Assembly (NCBI RefSeq): GCF_019303475.1
Contig: NZ_JABLSI010000008.1
Location: 123,998 to 187,997 of the forward strand
DNA: 64,000 bases
From: Streptomyces sp. JJ38
GTDB lineage: Bacteria > Actinomycetota > Actinomycetes > Streptomycetales > Streptomycetaceae
Direction of reading: 5' to 3'
Shown: piece by piece, positions 34,277-43,361 of the stretch
Layout of the letters: each line of letters begins with the position of its first letter
Position numbering within the stretch: the first letter of the stretch is position 1
The notes under the pieces: generated by a model
Told to the model about the DNA's origin: nothing
Databases searched by the model: none
What the model saw: only the letters and a program-made list of their open reading frames with translations
Translations under genes and position numbers: made by a program

Positions 34277-35233
34277 GTGTCACCATCAGGCAACGAAAAA
34301 GACATTCAGGCAACACTGGCCGACATCGACGCCGAGTCCTGGGCGGCCCTGCTCGCCCCGCGGCTGACCCAGTTCACGGCCGTCGCCCGGCACGAACACG
34401 TCACCCGGGCGGCGCGGGAGCTGGCGGTGCCGCAGTCGACCCTCAGCCGCGCCGTCGCCCGGCTGGAGGAGGACCTCGGCGTCGCCCTGCTGGCCCGGCG
34501 GGGCCGGACGGTCTCGCTCACTCCGGCCGGGCGCACGTTCTGGGCCTCGGTCGAGAAGGCGCTCGCCGCCGTCGAACAGGCCGCCGAAGCGGTGCGCGCC
34601 GACGCCGACCCGACCACCGGCAAGGTGGCCTTCGGCTTCCTCCACACCCTCGGCTCGGAGACGGTGCCCGGGCTGATCCGCTCCTTCCGGACCGATCACC
34701 CGAGGGTGCGGTTCGCGCTCGTGCAGAACTACGGCGAGGCCATGCTGGAGCGGCTGCGCGAGGGCACCCTCGACCTGTGCCTCACCTCGCCCGTCCCCGA
34801 CGACCCCGACCTCGTCACCCGGCGCCTGGACGAGCAGCGACTGCGGCTCGTCGTCCCGGACGACCACCGGCTCGCCCGCCGCAAGCGCATCCGGCTCGCC
34901 GAGGCGGCCGAGGAGCCGTTCATCACCCTGGAGCCCGGGTACGGCATGCGGCGCATCTTCGAGACGCTGTGCGCCGAGGCCGGGTTCACACCCCGCGTCG
35001 CCTTCGAGGGCGAGGAGGCGGAGACGCTGCGGGGCCTGGTCGCCGCGGGGCTCGGGGTGGCGCTGCTGCCGCCCGCCGCCGTGCCCCGGCCCGGGCTGGT
35101 GGAGTTGGCGGTGACCGCGCCGCGGGCGGTCCGGGAGATCGGCGTCGCCTGGCTCGGCGGCCAGCCCGACACCCCGCCGGTGGCCGCGTTCAAACGGTTC
35201 CTCCTCACCCGGCGCGGCCGCCTGCTGGCCTGA
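34277..35233 (+). CDS. LysR-family transcriptional regulator
   Basis: A 318-residue LysR protein. The winged HTH is at residues 30-85 (LTQFTAVARHEHVTRAARELAV, STLSRAVARLEEDLGVALLAR) and the effector domain follows from about residue 110 (GKVAFGFLHTLGSETVPGLI). It probably governs the divergent MFS gene and itself. GTG 34277 is used. Its end forms an 8-bp stem with the end of the convergent hydrolase gene. Confidence 0.9.
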   Translation: MSPSGNEKDIQATLADIDAESWAALLAPRLTQFTAVARHEHVTRAARELAVPQSTLSRAVARLEEDLGVALLARRGRTVSLTPAGRTFWASVEKALAAVEQAAEAVRADADPTTGKVAFGFLHTLGSETVPGLIRSFRTDHPRVRFALVQNYGEAMLERLREGTLDLCLTSPVPDDPDLVTRRLDEQRLRLVVPDDHRLARRKRIRLAEAAEEPFITLEPGYGMRRIFETLCAEAGFTPRVAFEGEEAETLRGLVAAGLGVALLPPAAVPRPGLVELAVTAPRAVREIGVAWLGGQPDTPPVAAFKRFLLTRRGRLLA

Positions 35234-35250
35234 GCCGCCCGTGGCTCAGG
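35229..35250. terminator. Bidirectional hairpin at convergent gene ends
   Basis: CCTGAGCC (35229-35236) and GGCTCAGG (35243-35250) form a perfect 8-bp stem with a 6-base loop covering both stop codons, suited to end transcription from either side. Confidence 0.6.
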
Positions 35251-36004
35251 AGCCGCCGGAGCCACCGAAACCGGAGGCCAGCGGCATGCGCAGGCCCAGG
35301 GGCGGCGGGGCGGCGAGGGCGTCCTGGACGGGGCGGGCGAAGTCCTGTGCGCACAGGGTGCCCAGCACGAAGTCCGTGGCCAGGGCGAAGACCTCGGCCC
35401 GGTACTCGCGCAGGGCGTGCCCGTCGGTGTGCGCTTCGAAGCGGCAGACGCGGATGCCCGCCTTCCGGGCCCGCTCGGCCAGCCGGTAGGAGCGCTCGGG
35501 GTCCGAGCGCCGGTCGTTGGTGCCGTGGACGATGAGGACCTGGCGGTCCGTCAACTGCGCGACCGGCTCCTCGTCCGCGTCGGGCTCCTCCGGCAGCCAC
35601 GGGGCCAGCGCGACGACGGAGACGACGGCCGGGTGACCGGCCGCCCGGAGCGCGGCCCGCCCGCCGAGCCCGGCCCCGGCCAGGCAGACGGGGACGTCGC
35701 CGTAGCGGTGGACGAGTTCGTCCAGCGCCCAGGAGGCGTCGGCCACCGGGTGGGCGGAGGTGCCGTTCCACCCCTGGTAGCGGTAGTGCACGACGTGTGC
35801 GGTCAGCTCCTCGCCGAGGTGCCTGGCCGCCCGCGCCGCCTGCCGGGCCAGCCCCAGCGAGCCCGCGGCGGCGAGCGGTGAGGGCCGCCGCGTCGAGTGC
35901 GGGACGCCGCCGGGCAGCAGCAGGAGGACGCCCTCGACTCGTCCCGTCGTTCCGAGCGGTCGGCCGAGCCGGGCGTCCCGCTCGGGCGGTGCTTGGCCAT
36001 CCAT
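35246..36004 (-). CDS. Alpha/beta hydrolase-like protein
   Basis: A 252-residue protein of the dienelactone hydrolase/esterase fold: VEGVLLLLPGGVPHS, HVVHYRYQGWNGT, VCLAGAGLGGRAALRAAGH and VLIVHGTNDRRSDP. At the nucleophile elbow GAGLGG has Gly in place of the usual Ser, so classical catalysis is doubtful. The following HGTNDRRSD and HTDGHALREY carry the other triad positions. ATG 36004 is the natural start. Substrate unknown; it may be a non-catalytic member. Confidence 0.75.
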   Translation of the reverse strand: MDGQAPPERDARLGRPLGTTGRVEGVLLLLPGGVPHSTRRPSPLAAAGSLGLARQAARAARHLGEELTAHVVHYRYQGWNGTSAHPVADASWALDELVHRYGDVPVCLAGAGLGGRAALRAAGHPAVVSVVALAPWLPEEPDADEEPVAQLTDRQVLIVHGTNDRRSDPERSYRLAERARKAGIRVCRFEAHTDGHALREYRAEVFALATDFVLGTLCAQDFARPVQDALAAPPPLGLRMPLASGFGGSGGS

Positions 36005-36108
36005 GGGGGCAACGATGGCAGAAGTCCCGGCGACGGAAGGCCGGGCCGGCAGTCACCTTTGCGTATCGAAGTGCCGGACGGCCTCGCCCGGCCAGGGCCG
36101 GCGCCGCG

Positions 36109-37308
36109 TCAGGCGGTGTGCCACAGCGCCTCGGGCGTCAGCTCGCGGTGGCTGCGGTAACCGGCGTTGCCGAGTGTCAGGTCCAACTCGGCGAGCAGAC
36201 AGCGCAGGACGTGCTCGACGCCCGCCCGCCCGGCCAGCGCGAGACCGTACAGGTAGGGGCGGCCGAGGAGGACGGCGTCGGCGCCGAGGGCGAGGGCCTT
36301 GAAGACGTCGGCGCCGGTGCGGACACCGGAGTCGAACAGGACCGTCGTCCGGTCGCCGACGGCCTCCGCGATGGCGGGCAGCGCGTCGAGGGAGGCGATG
36401 GCCCCGTCGATCTGCCGGCCGCCGTGGTTGGAGACGACGATGCCGTCCATCCCGTGCTCGACGGCGAGTTCGGCGTCCGGGACGCACTGGATGCCCTTGA
36501 GGACCACCGGGCCGTCCCAGTGCTCGCGGATGAAGGGCAGCTCGTCCCAGCTCAGACCGGTGTTGGGGAAGACGTCGGCGAAGAGGAGCCCGGCCGTGCC
36601 CGGATCGGCGTCCGGGGCACCGGACTCCTTCTCCAGACGCCGCCGGAAGACGGGGTCGGAGGTGTAGTTGGCGATGCCCTCGCCCTGGAGGAACGGCAGG
36701 TAGCCCCGGTCGAGATCGGCCGGGCGCCAGCCGAGCATCGTTGTGTCCAGGGTGATGACGAGGTGGGTGTAGCCGGCGGCGCGGGCGCGGCGCAGCAGGC
36801 TCACGCACAGCTCCGGATCGCGGGGCCAGTAGAGCTGGTACCAGCGCGGCCCCGGCCCGCTCGCCTCGGCCGCCTCCTCGATCGAGTGACTGGCCTGGGT
36901 GGAGTGGACGTAGGGCAGCCCGAGCGCGGCGGCGGCGCGCGCCGTGGCCAGCTCGCCCTCGGGATGGGCGAGCCTCTGCACGCCGACGGGCCCGAGCAGC
37001 ACGGGCGCGGGCAGCTCGGAGCCGAGGACCGTCGCCGACAGGTCCCGCCGGGCGTGGTCACGCAGCATCCGGGGGACGATGCGCCAGCGCTCGAAGGCCG
37101 CCACGTTGGCCCGGGCGGTCGAGCCGCTCCCGGCACTCGGGACGATGTAGCCGAGCGCCGCGCCGTCGAGCTTCTCGGCCGCGCGGACCTCCAGGTTCGC
37201 CAGGTCCGTCGTGAGCGCGGGCCGCTCCCCCCGGAAGGCGCCGGCTGCGTAGATCAGCGCCTGGTGGTCCGAGAAGTGGGCGGGTGGCGGCGTGTTCGCG
37301 TCGGTCAT
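36109..37308 (-). CDS. FMN-dependent alpha-hydroxyacid oxidase, lactate 2-monooxygenase-like
   Basis: A 399-residue enzyme of the FMN alpha-hydroxyacid dehydrogenase family. Active-site parts are visible: LGYIVPSAGSGSTARANV, PVLLGPVGVQRLAHPEGE, STQASHSIEEAAEA, RWYQLYWPRDPELC, HLVITLDTTMLGWRPADL, GIVVSNHGGRQIDGAI and DSGVRTGADVFKALALGADAVLLGR. The long region between residues 190 and 235 is like lactate 2-monooxygenase. ATG 37308 has GAGGAC upstream. It would oxidise an L-2-hydroxyacid; substrate not certain. Confidence 0.85.
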   Translation of the reverse strand: MTDANTPPPAHFSDHQALIYAAGAFRGERPALTTDLANLEVRAAEKLDGAALGYIVPSAGSGSTARANVAAFERWRIVPRMLRDHARRDLSATVLGSELPAPVLLGPVGVQRLAHPEGELATARAAAALGLPYVHSTQASHSIEEAAEASGPGPRWYQLYWPRDPELCVSLLRRARAAGYTHLVITLDTTMLGWRPADLDRGYLPFLQGEGIANYTSDPVFRRRLEKESGAPDADPGTAGLLFADVFPNTGLSWDELPFIREHWDGPVVLKGIQCVPDAELAVEHGMDGIVVSNHGGRQIDGAIASLDALPAIAEAVGDRTTVLFDSGVRTGADVFKALALGADAVLLGRPYLYGLALAGRAGVEHVLRCLLAELDLTLGNAGYRSHRELTPEALWHTA

Positions 37309-37637
37309 GCGGTCCTCGCGCTCTCTGGGGGCTGCGGTCGGCCCGCGGCCCTGACGGTGGTGGTGCTCGTGCGGGCCCGGCCTGAGCAGAGTCTGCTGGC
37401 CGGGCGCCGTCGCGTCCACGGTGCGTGGCCGTCTTGGGAGCGGTCACAACGTCCGGACGCGGAAGTCTGTGTGCGCGCCAAGGGCCGGGGCGGGGACGGC
37501 GGCTCGATGATGGACGAACTGACCGGTCAGTAACCACCGCTCCGCCGCGGGGCGGTGGCCGCGGTTCGTCGGGCCCGAACCGTCGCGCACCCGTCTCGGG
37601 GCGCTCCCCACAGTGAACCGTCCCGAAAGGTGACCCC

Positions 37638-38510
37638 ATGCCGCACGTACGCCGTCCGCGCAGAGCCGGGCTGCTGGCCGCGGCGGCGCTCGGACTCGCC
37701 GCCCTCACGGTGCCGAACGCCGCGTCCGCCACGCCGCCCCCCGTCGACTACGTCAACCTCGGCGACAGCTTCAGTGCCGGCTCCGGCATCCTGCCGCTCG
37801 CGGAGGGCAGCAACCCGCTGTGCACCCAGGCGGCCGCGAACTACGCCCACACCCTGGCCGAGGAGCACGGCTACGCCCTCACCGACGTGAGCTGCGGCGG
37901 GGCGCAGACCAGCCACTTCACCAGCTCGCAGTTCCCGGGCGTGGCACCGCAGGCCGACGCGCTGTCCGAGGAGACCGACCTGGTCACCATGACCATCGGC
38001 GGCAACGACAACAACACCTTCATCAGCGCCGTGCTGGCCTGCGGTTCGGCCGGCCTCCTCACCTTCGGCCACGGCAGCCCGTGCCAGAACATCTACGGGG
38101 ACTCGTTCGAGGAGGCGGTGCGCACGAGCACCTACGCGAACGTCGTGGGGGCCCTGAAGACGGTCAAGGAGAAGGCGCCCAACGCGCGGGTGGCGATCTC
38201 CGGGTACCCGTGGCTGCTGCCGCCGACCGGGGGCTGCTTCCCGTTCATGCCCATCGCCAGGGGCGACGTGCCCTACCTGCGGGACCTGCAGACGACGCTG
38301 AACGACGCCGTCGAGCGGGCGGCGGAGGCCACCGGGGCCGTCTACGTCGACCAGTCCGCCGCCTCCGAGGGGCACGACGCGTGCCAGCCCCTCGGCACCC
38401 GCTGGATCGAGCCCGCCTTCGGCTCGCTCAACTACGTGCCGGTCCACCCCAACGCCCTGGGCGAGCGGGGGATGGCCGAGCAGTTCGCCGCGACGCTCAA
38501 CCTGCGCTGA
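37638..38510 (+). CDS. Secreted SGNH-family esterase/lipase
   Basis: A 290-residue exported enzyme. The signal peptide is RRAGLLAAAALGLAALTVP and is cut near ASA. Block I is YVNLGDSFSAGSGI with the catalytic Ser; TMTIGGNDNNTF and PVHPNALGE carry the Gly/Asn and His positions. Similar actinobacterial enzymes have SEST-like esterase or lipase activity. ATG 37638 has AAAGGTGACC upstream. Four extra cysteines outside these motifs suggest disulfides. Confidence 0.88.
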   Translation: MPHVRRPRRAGLLAAAALGLAALTVPNAASATPPPVDYVNLGDSFSAGSGILPLAEGSNPLCTQAAANYAHTLAEEHGYALTDVSCGGAQTSHFTSSQFPGVAPQADALSEETDLVTMTIGGNDNNTFISAVLACGSAGLLTFGHGSPCQNIYGDSFEEAVRTSTYANVVGALKTVKEKAPNARVAISGYPWLLPPTGGCFPFMPIARGDVPYLRDLQTTLNDAVERAAEATGAVYVDQSAASEGHDACQPLGTRWIEPAFGSLNYVPVHPNALGERGMAEQFAATLNLR

Positions 38511-38573
38511 CCTGCCGGACACCGGGGTGGCGCCCCGTCGCCACCCCGGTGCGACCTGCGCTTCTCGCATCAT

Positions 38574-38585
38574 CTACGCGCGTAG
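38574..38585. promoter_or_regulatory. Perfect operator CTACGCGCGTAG at the adenosine deaminase promoter
   Basis: Identical to the palindrome at 19015-19026. TAGAGT (38589-38594) directly follows and would be the -10 of a leaderless transcript starting near ATG 38601, so a protein bound here would exclude RNA polymerase. Confidence 0.7.
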
Positions 38586-38600
38586 GCGTAGAGTGCGAAG

Positions 38601-39770
38601 ATGACAAGCGAGACCTTCACCACCCAGCCCACCGAGGAGCAGATCCGCCGCGCGCCCAAGGTGCTCCTGCACGACCACCTGGACGGCGGGCTGCGCCCGG
38701 CCACCGTCATCGACCTGGCCCGGGACGCCGGCTACGACCGGCTCCCGGAGAGCGAGCCCGAGGCGCTGGGGCGCTGGTTCCGCGAGGCCGCCGACTCCGG
38801 CTCCCTCGAGCGCTACCTGGAGACGTTCGCCCACACCGTCGCCGTCATGCAGACCCGTGACGCCCTCGTGCGCGTGGCCGCCGAGTGCGCGCAGGACCTG
38901 GCGGCCGACGGCGTCGTCTACGCCGAGGTCCGCTACGCCCCCGAGCAGCACCTGGAGGGCGGGCTGAGCCTGGAGGAGGTCGTCCGGGCCGTCAACGAGG
39001 GCTTCCGCGAGGGTGAGCGGCGCGCCCGGGAGGCCGGCCACCGCGTCCGCGTCGCCGCGCTGCTGACCGCCATGCGCCACGCGGCCCGGGCGCTGGAGAT
39101 CGCCGAGCTGGCCAACCGCTTCCGGGACGACGGCGTCGCGGGCTTCGACATCGCCGGTGCCGAGGCCGGCTACCCGCCCACCCGCCACCTGGACGCCTTC
39201 GAGTACCTGAAGCGGGAGAACAACCACTTCACCATCCACGCGGGGGAGTCGTTCGGGCTGCCCTCCATCTGGCAGGCCCTCCAGTGGTGCGGCGCGGACC
39301 GGCTGGGCCACGGCGTCCGCATCACCGACGACATGACGATCGCCGACGACGGCACCGTCGAGCTGGGCCGGCTGGCCGCCTACGTGCGGGACAAGCGCGT
39401 CCCGCTGGAGATGTGCCCCACGTCCAACCTCCAGACCGGCGCCGCGTCCTCCTACGCCGAGCACCCCATCGGGCTCCTGCGCAAGCTGCACTACCGCGTC
39501 ACCGTCAACACCGACAACCGGCTGATGAGCGGCACCAGCATGACGCGCGAATTCGCCCACCTGGTCGAGGCGTTCGGCTACACGCTCGATGACATGCAGT
39601 GGTTCACCGTCAATGCGATGAAGTCCGCGTTCATTCCTTTCGATGAACGTCTGGCGATGATCAACGACGTGATCAAGCCGGGGTACGCCGAACTGAAGTC
39701 CGCCTGGCTGTTCCGCGAGACCGCCGCCGAGCGCTCCCTGACCAGCGATCCTTCGCGCTACCAGGGCTGA
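38601..39770 (+). CDS. add: Adenosine deaminase
   Basis: A 389-residue enzyme that converts adenosine to inosine. Zinc and catalytic positions are visible: [49 protein letters not shown] and [22 protein letters not shown] 38601 follows TAGAGT by six bases and looks leaderless. The palindrome at 38574 links it to the nucleoside uptake operon 19 kb away. A hairpin at 39781-39818 ends the gene. Confidence 0.93.
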   Translation: MTSETFTTQPTEEQIRRAPKVLLHDHLDGGLRPATVIDLARDAGYDRLPESEPEALGRWFREAADSGSLERYLETFAHTVAVMQTRDALVRVAAECAQDLAADGVVYAEVRYAPEQHLEGGLSLEEVVRAVNEGFREGERRAREAGHRVRVAALLTAMRHAARALEIAELANRFRDDGVAGFDIAGAEAGYPPTRHLDAFEYLKRENNHFTIHAGESFGLPSIWQALQWCGADRLGHGVRITDDMTIADDGTVELGRLAAYVRDKRVPLEMCPTSNLQTGAASSYAEHPIGLLRKLHYRVTVNTDNRLMSGTSMTREFAHLVEAFGYTLDDMQWFTVNAMKSAFIPFDERLAMINDVIKPGYAELKSAWLFRETAAERSLTSDPSRYQG

Positions 39771-39780
39771 CCTCGCCCCT

Positions 39781-39818
39781 GCGGGGCGGGCCCGGGAACC
39801 CTCCGGGAACCGCCCCGC
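39781..39818 (+). terminator. Hairpin terminator after add
   Basis: GCGGGGCGG (39781-39789) pairs with CCGCCCCGC (39810-39818); an inner CCCGG/CCGGG pair extends the structure. It lies 11 bases past the stop. Confidence 0.55.
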
Positions 39819-39885
39819 GAGCACCGCCCCGCCCGCCCCGCGGTGTTTGCCGCCCGCTCCGGGTGGTCACTAGGTTCTGCTGACC

Positions 39886-40371
39886 ATGAGCAAGGGAACC
39901 CCCAGGAAGACTCTCGGCGTGGCCGCGCTCGGCGCCGTCATCGCCGCCTCCGCAGCGGGCACCGCCTCCGCCGCCGGGCCCACCGACGCCCTGCTGGACG
40001 CCGCGGCGGATCCGCAGAACCTCAGCGTGGAGGACCGCGTCATGGGCCTTCCCGGCGACCTCCAGCAGGCCGCCGGAGCGGTCACGGCAACCACCGACCG
40101 TGCGGTGCCGCAGGGGCAGGACCCGGTCGGCGGCCTGCTCGGCGGGCTGCCGGTCCTCGGCGACCTCGCGGGCTCCGGTCTGCCCACCGACCAACTCACC
40201 GGCGGTCTGCCCACCGACCAGCTCACCGGGGGCCAGGCCGCTCCCCGCGCGCTGCAGGGCGGCGGGCTCCCCACCGACCAGCTCTCGGGCGCCCTGTCCA
40301 CCGACAACCTGATCGGCGGCCAGCTCCCCACCGGGGACCTCGGCGGCCTCACGGGGCAGCTCCCCCTCTGA
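39886..40371 (+). CDS. Secreted repeat protein
   Basis: A 161-residue secreted protein with a signal peptide (VAALGAVIAASAAGTASA). The mature part has four to five repeats of the type GGLPTDQLTGG (LPTDQLTGGLPTDQLTGG, GGGLPTDQLSGA, LSTDNLIGGQLPTGDL). TAGGTT nine bases before the ATG fits a near-leaderless start. It resembles small secreted Streptomyces proteins of unknown role, such as 52703-53062. It carries no enzymatic motif. Confidence 0.75.
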   Translation: MSKGTPRKTLGVAALGAVIAASAAGTASAAGPTDALLDAAADPQNLSVEDRVMGLPGDLQQAAGAVTATTDRAVPQGQDPVGGLLGGLPVLGDLAGSGLPTDQLTGGLPTDQLTGGQAAPRALQGGGLPTDQLSGALSTDNLIGGQLPTGDLGGLTGQLPL

Positions 40372-40386
40372 GCCCACGGGCCCCGG

Positions 40387-40422
40387 CCCCGCGGGGCGGC
40401 CCCCACGGCCCCGCGGGGCGGA
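40387..40422 (+). terminator. Repeated GC palindromes after the secreted repeat gene
   Basis: CCCCGCGGGG occurs at 40387-40396 and 40409-40418, each within a longer near-palindrome. Together they could end the preceding transcript. Low confidence because such sequence is common at this GC content. Confidence 0.35.
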
Positions 40423-40610
40423 GCGGGATAGGACATTAGGCCCCCAGAGTTCCCCAAGTGTGACACCCCGTGTCCATCGGGCCGGGCGTGGTGGCGAGTC
40501 TCCGCATGGGTGACGGCGCCGGCGGCTCGCACGGCGAGTCGGACCACGGGACGGTATGACGGCTCGATGCCTTATGTGCCCGGACCTCATCCGGGGCTAG
40601 GCTCGCCCGC

Positions 40611-40937
40611 ATGGCTGAGTACCTACAGGTGGCCACGGCCACGGAGAGCCGCGATGACGCTGTGAAGCTGGCGCAGTCGGTTGTGGCTGCCCGGTTGGCG
40701 GCCGGTGCGCAGATCGTCGGTCCGGTGGCGTCGGTGTTCTGGCATCAAGGCGAGTTCGGCACTGGCGAAGAGTGGCAGCTCTTGCTGAAGACCCGCGCTG
40801 ACCGGTACGCCGCGCTGGAAGCGCTTCTCTTGGAGCACCATCCGTGGAAGAACCCGGAGATCTCGGCGGTGCCACTCACCGGGGCAGAGGGCTACCTGCG
40901 TTGGATCGACAAGACCACCCGGCAGGGCGAGGGCTGA
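40611..40937 (+). CDS. cutA: Divalent-cation tolerance protein CutA
   Basis: A 108-residue protein with the CutA1 fold pattern: LQVATATESRDDAVKLAQSVV, RLAAGAQIVGPVASVFWHQGEF, EEWQLLLKTRADRYAAL, HPWKNPEISAVPLTGAEGYLRWI. CutA1 proteins form stable trimers and are linked to copper or divalent cation tolerance, although their real role is unclear. ATG 40611 is used. It converges with the XRE gene at 40942, only 4 bases apart. Confidence 0.88.
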   Translation: MAEYLQVATATESRDDAVKLAQSVVAARLAAGAQIVGPVASVFWHQGEFGTGEEWQLLLKTRADRYAALEALLLEHHPWKNPEISAVPLTGAEGYLRWIDKTTRQGEG

Positions 40938-40941
40938 TCGA

Positions 40942-42279
40942 TCACGCCCGGACACGTTCGAAAACCTCGGCCACCACAGGCACGTCCCGGTGAGCGCTGA
41001 GCGCCCGCAGCGTCGTCTCGAGGCGCTGGCGAGGACGTACGGAGGCGACTCCGGCGGACAAGTCCAGCGCCCGGCTGGCGACCATCGCGGCCTGCTCTAC
41101 TTCCCGAGCCGCTAGGTAGGACTCGGCCAGCCATGACAGGTACAGGCTCTTGTCCCGGGCGTGGGTGTCGTCGTATCGGGCCAGCACGTCTTCCAGCACG
41201 GGAACCGCGCGGAGCGGGCGGCGCAGTTCGGTCCAGCACCGGCCTGTCATGATGCGAAGTTCGTCCCGGTCCACCCAGGCGGCCCAATCGGGCTGCGGTG
41301 CCCCGTCGTTGTCATCAAGGGCAGCTTGAGCAGTGCTCAGTGCCCGTTCTGTCTCGCTGTCGTCCCCGGCGACTGCGTAGGCCCACGCAAGGCGTTCGTG
41401 GAGCAGCGCCCGGACACCGGATGGAGCGGCTGGGCCTGCGGTACGGCAGGACTGTTCGGCGGTCTCGACTCCGGCGGCCCGGTCACCGTTGATCCTCTGG
41501 TAGGCGAGGAAGGCTAGGGCGTTTCCGGCGAGGGCCGCGTCTCCGGCTTCTCTGGCGGACTCATGGCTGGCTTCATACAGGCTGCGAGCGTCAGCGTGCT
41601 TGCCCGCGTCGAACGCGGCCCATCCGGCCTGCTGTGCCTGCTCGGCCAGCACGGAAAGCAGGGCGCGGCCGGTCTGCTCGGTGTAGCTGGATTCGCGGAT
41701 CATGGCCTTGGTGGACTGGTACTCGCCGGTATAGACGCGGTAGGTGTCGCCTCCGCCGAGAACGTCATCGAGGCGACGCAGGCGGGCGGTGCGCTGGTGT
41801 AGCCGGTCCGGGATGTCGCGGCCGATCCGGCGGCCGATTGTGGGTGGGGTGAGTTCGGGCAGGCCGACTGCCAGTCCGGCTGTGGCCGACGCTTTGAAGA
41901 ACTCCCTTCGCCGCACTGTGCTGTCTCCGTCTCGGGTCGTGCCGGTAGTGCCTGCGGGCGCGGCGGGGTGTCGGGGTGGCTGCTCCGCCGTCTCCCAGCC
42001 GCGGGGTGCGAGGCCGAGCATGTGCCCGGGGATACGTAAGGCGTCGGCGATGGTGGCGATCTTGTCGAACGTCGTCACACTGCCGTCCCCGCGAGCCAGG
42101 GCGCCTACGCGCTCCGGCTTGATGCCGCACTCGGCCGCGATCTTCGAGTAACTGATCCTGGCCTCTGCGCGTGCGAGGAGAAACACGGTGCCGAAGTCGT
42201 GGGCTGTGATGGCTGCTCGCATGTCCTCACGGTTCAGGAGGGCACGCGGCAGCGCTGTCGGTGGTTCGTATGCGGTCAT
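40942..42279 (-). CDS. XRE-family regulator with TPR-like domain
   Basis: A 445-residue regulator. HTH at about residues 20-80 (TVFLLARAEARISYSKIAAECGIKPERV, FDKIATIADALRIPGHML). Residues 122-145 are VRRREFFKASATAGLAVGL, a Tat-like hydrophobic stretch common inside these Streptomyces regulators, and the rest is TPR-like (LLSVLAEQAQQAGWAAFDAG, AFLAYQRINGD). It lies divergent to the small-protein and peptide genes, separated by 182 bases, and is the likely controller of the island. It differs from the XRE protein at 831 but serves the same small-gene partners. Confidence 0.85.
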   Translation of the reverse strand: MTAYEPPTALPRALLNREDMRAAITAHDFGTVFLLARAEARISYSKIAAECGIKPERVGALARGDGSVTTFDKIATIADALRIPGHMLGLAPRGWETAEQPPRHPAAPAGTTGTTRDGDSTVRRREFFKASATAGLAVGLPELTPPTIGRRIGRDIPDRLHQRTARLRRLDDVLGGGDTYRVYTGEYQSTKAMIRESSYTEQTGRALLSVLAEQAQQAGWAAFDAGKHADARSLYEASHESAREAGDAALAGNALAFLAYQRINGDRAAGVETAEQSCRTAGPAAPSGVRALLHERLAWAYAVAGDDSETERALSTAQAALDDNDGAPQPDWAAWVDRDELRIMTGRCWTELRRPLRAVPVLEDVLARYDDTHARDKSLYLSWLAESYLAAREVEQAAMVASRALDLSAGVASVRPRQRLETTLRALSAHRDVPVVAEVFERVRA

Positions 42280-42461
42280 GAGGTGCCCCGTTGCGCCTGC
42301 CGGTGACAGTGTGCCGCATTGGCCTGACGCTCAGCCTACCCATCATAGGGATACCCATCGACGGAAAGTCAGATCTCTTGCACAGCAGGACAGTTGGCGA
42401 ACAGACCCCTGCGACCGCTGGAACGGCCCGGGGTTTGGCCAACGCTGATGGGAGCGCTGAC

Positions 42462-42764
42462 ATGCCGCATTCTGTCCCCCGCACTCTTGAGCTGCTGCTG
42501 AGCCTGTTCCTGCCTGCGATGGGGCGCCACAGAGCAGCCGGCTCACCGGACGGCGACCCCTGCGAGGGCACGCCCACGGCGCGCCCACCGCACGCACCCG
42601 CCGAACCGCTTCGTGGCGAGGACGCCGCCCTCGTGCGCCCGTATCTGGTGGCCCATGAACTGCGGGAAGTCCGTCTGCGCCGCCAGCGGCGACGCGCCCT
42701 CTGGCTGGCCGTCCATGGCGTTGATATCGGTCCCCGCCTCATTCATGGAGTAGTGGTCGCATAA
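42462..42764 (+). CDS. Small conserved Streptomyces protein
   Basis: A 100-residue protein with the core MPHSVPRTLELLLSLFLPAM, a Pro-rich middle, then LRGEDAALVRPYLVAHELREVRLRRQRRRALWLAVHGVDIGPRL. It is a common partner of XRE regulators in Streptomyces in my experience. ATG 42462 has GGGAG upstream. It overlaps the next gene by a TAATG join. The 23-residue ORF at 2165 appears to be its shortened paralogue. Function unknown. Confidence 0.75.
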   Translation: MPHSVPRTLELLLSLFLPAMGRHRAAGSPDGDPCEGTPTARPPHAPAEPLRGEDAALVRPYLVAHELREVRLRRQRRRALWLAVHGVDIGPRLIHGVVVA

Positions 42765-43129
42765 TGTGCCCGACGCAGGCGATCCGCCTGCTCCCCTGGG
42801 AAGGCACGGATGGGAAGCGGTGCTACCTGGCCGGTGACGGCGGCTTCCTGTCCCGGGTCGCTGATCAGGTGGAGGCCGTACAGCTCGGCATGGGAGCCGA
42901 TCTCCTGGCACACGCCGATGCGCTGCTCTCCGACAAGGAGGCATCTGCCGGTGAACTCCGCTTCCTGGGCGCCCGGTTGATCGAAGCGCTGACCGGTGCG
43001 CTGCGAGTCGCGGAGAGCCGTGGCGTCCGTCTGGAAGCGGCCGAGGACGAGACCCCGGCAGAGAGTGTCAGCGACGGGGCAGAGCACCGCTGGGGACCTC
43101 CTGAGCCGTCCCGCAGACGCCACCCATAG
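42764..43129 (+). CDS. Small conserved Streptomyces protein
   Basis: A 121-residue protein with core IRLLPWEGTDGKRCYLAGDGG, FLSRVADQVEAVQLGMGADLL and ELRFLGARLIEALTGALRVA. It is a paralogue of 2233-2601 and is coupled to the upstream gene. I considered whether it could be an RRE leader-binding domain for the RiPP, but the paralogue is not near any peptide gene. It probably belongs to the regulatory module. Function unknown. Confidence 0.78.
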   Translation: MCPTQAIRLLPWEGTDGKRCYLAGDGGFLSRVADQVEAVQLGMGADLLAHADALLSDKEASAGELRFLGARLIEALTGALRVAESRGVRLEAAEDETPAESVSDGAEHRWGPPEPSRRRHP

Positions 43130-43222
43130 CTGCCCCTGTCCCGCGCATCGGACGACCAATCCAGCAGCGCGGACAGGTGGCTGTCCCTGACGGCCCGCAA
43201 CAGCAGAAGGGAGGGACAGCGC

Positions 43223-43348
43223 GTGAACCTGGAAGACGTGTTCTCGGGAACGCCGGTCTTCACCGTGCCGACGCTCCGTGAACGGCTGGAGACCAAGAAG
43301 TTCTCCGGCAACAGCGACACGAACACCGAGCGGGACGAACACGAGTAG
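43223..43348 (+). CDS. 41-residue candidate RiPP precursor peptide
   Basis: GTG start with GGGAGGGA upstream. The peptide begins MNLEDVFSGTPVFTVPTL, continues RERLETKKFS and ends GNSDTNTERDEHE. F13-P16-L18 matches the YxxPxL leader motif recognised by lasso peptide RRE proteins. A core starting at Gly29 would have Glu at position 8, the right place for a lasso ring. Points against: no Thr at the penultimate leader position and no visible peptidase gene. The gene is too short for usual predictions. It lies directly before an asparagine-synthetase-like cyclase. Confidence 0.6.
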   Translation: MNLEDVFSGTPVFTVPTLRERLETKKFSGNSDTNTERDEHE

Positions 43349-43361
43349 CCCGCACTCCCAC

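Noticed and set aside
35246..36004. Active serine esterase
   Set aside because: The nucleophile elbow reads GAGLGG without Ser, so I call it only a hydrolase-fold protein.
42764..43129. Small protein as an RRE leader-binding domain for the peptide
   Set aside because: Its paralogue at 2233 occurs with no peptide or cyclase gene, so the family is more likely tied to the XRE module.
43223..43348. Albusnodin-type lasso precursor
   Set aside because: The island resembles albusnodin loci by the acetyltransferase, but the peptide lacks the Thr at position -2, the Lys-rich core and the sequence of that family as I remember it. I kept it as an unassigned RiPP candidate.
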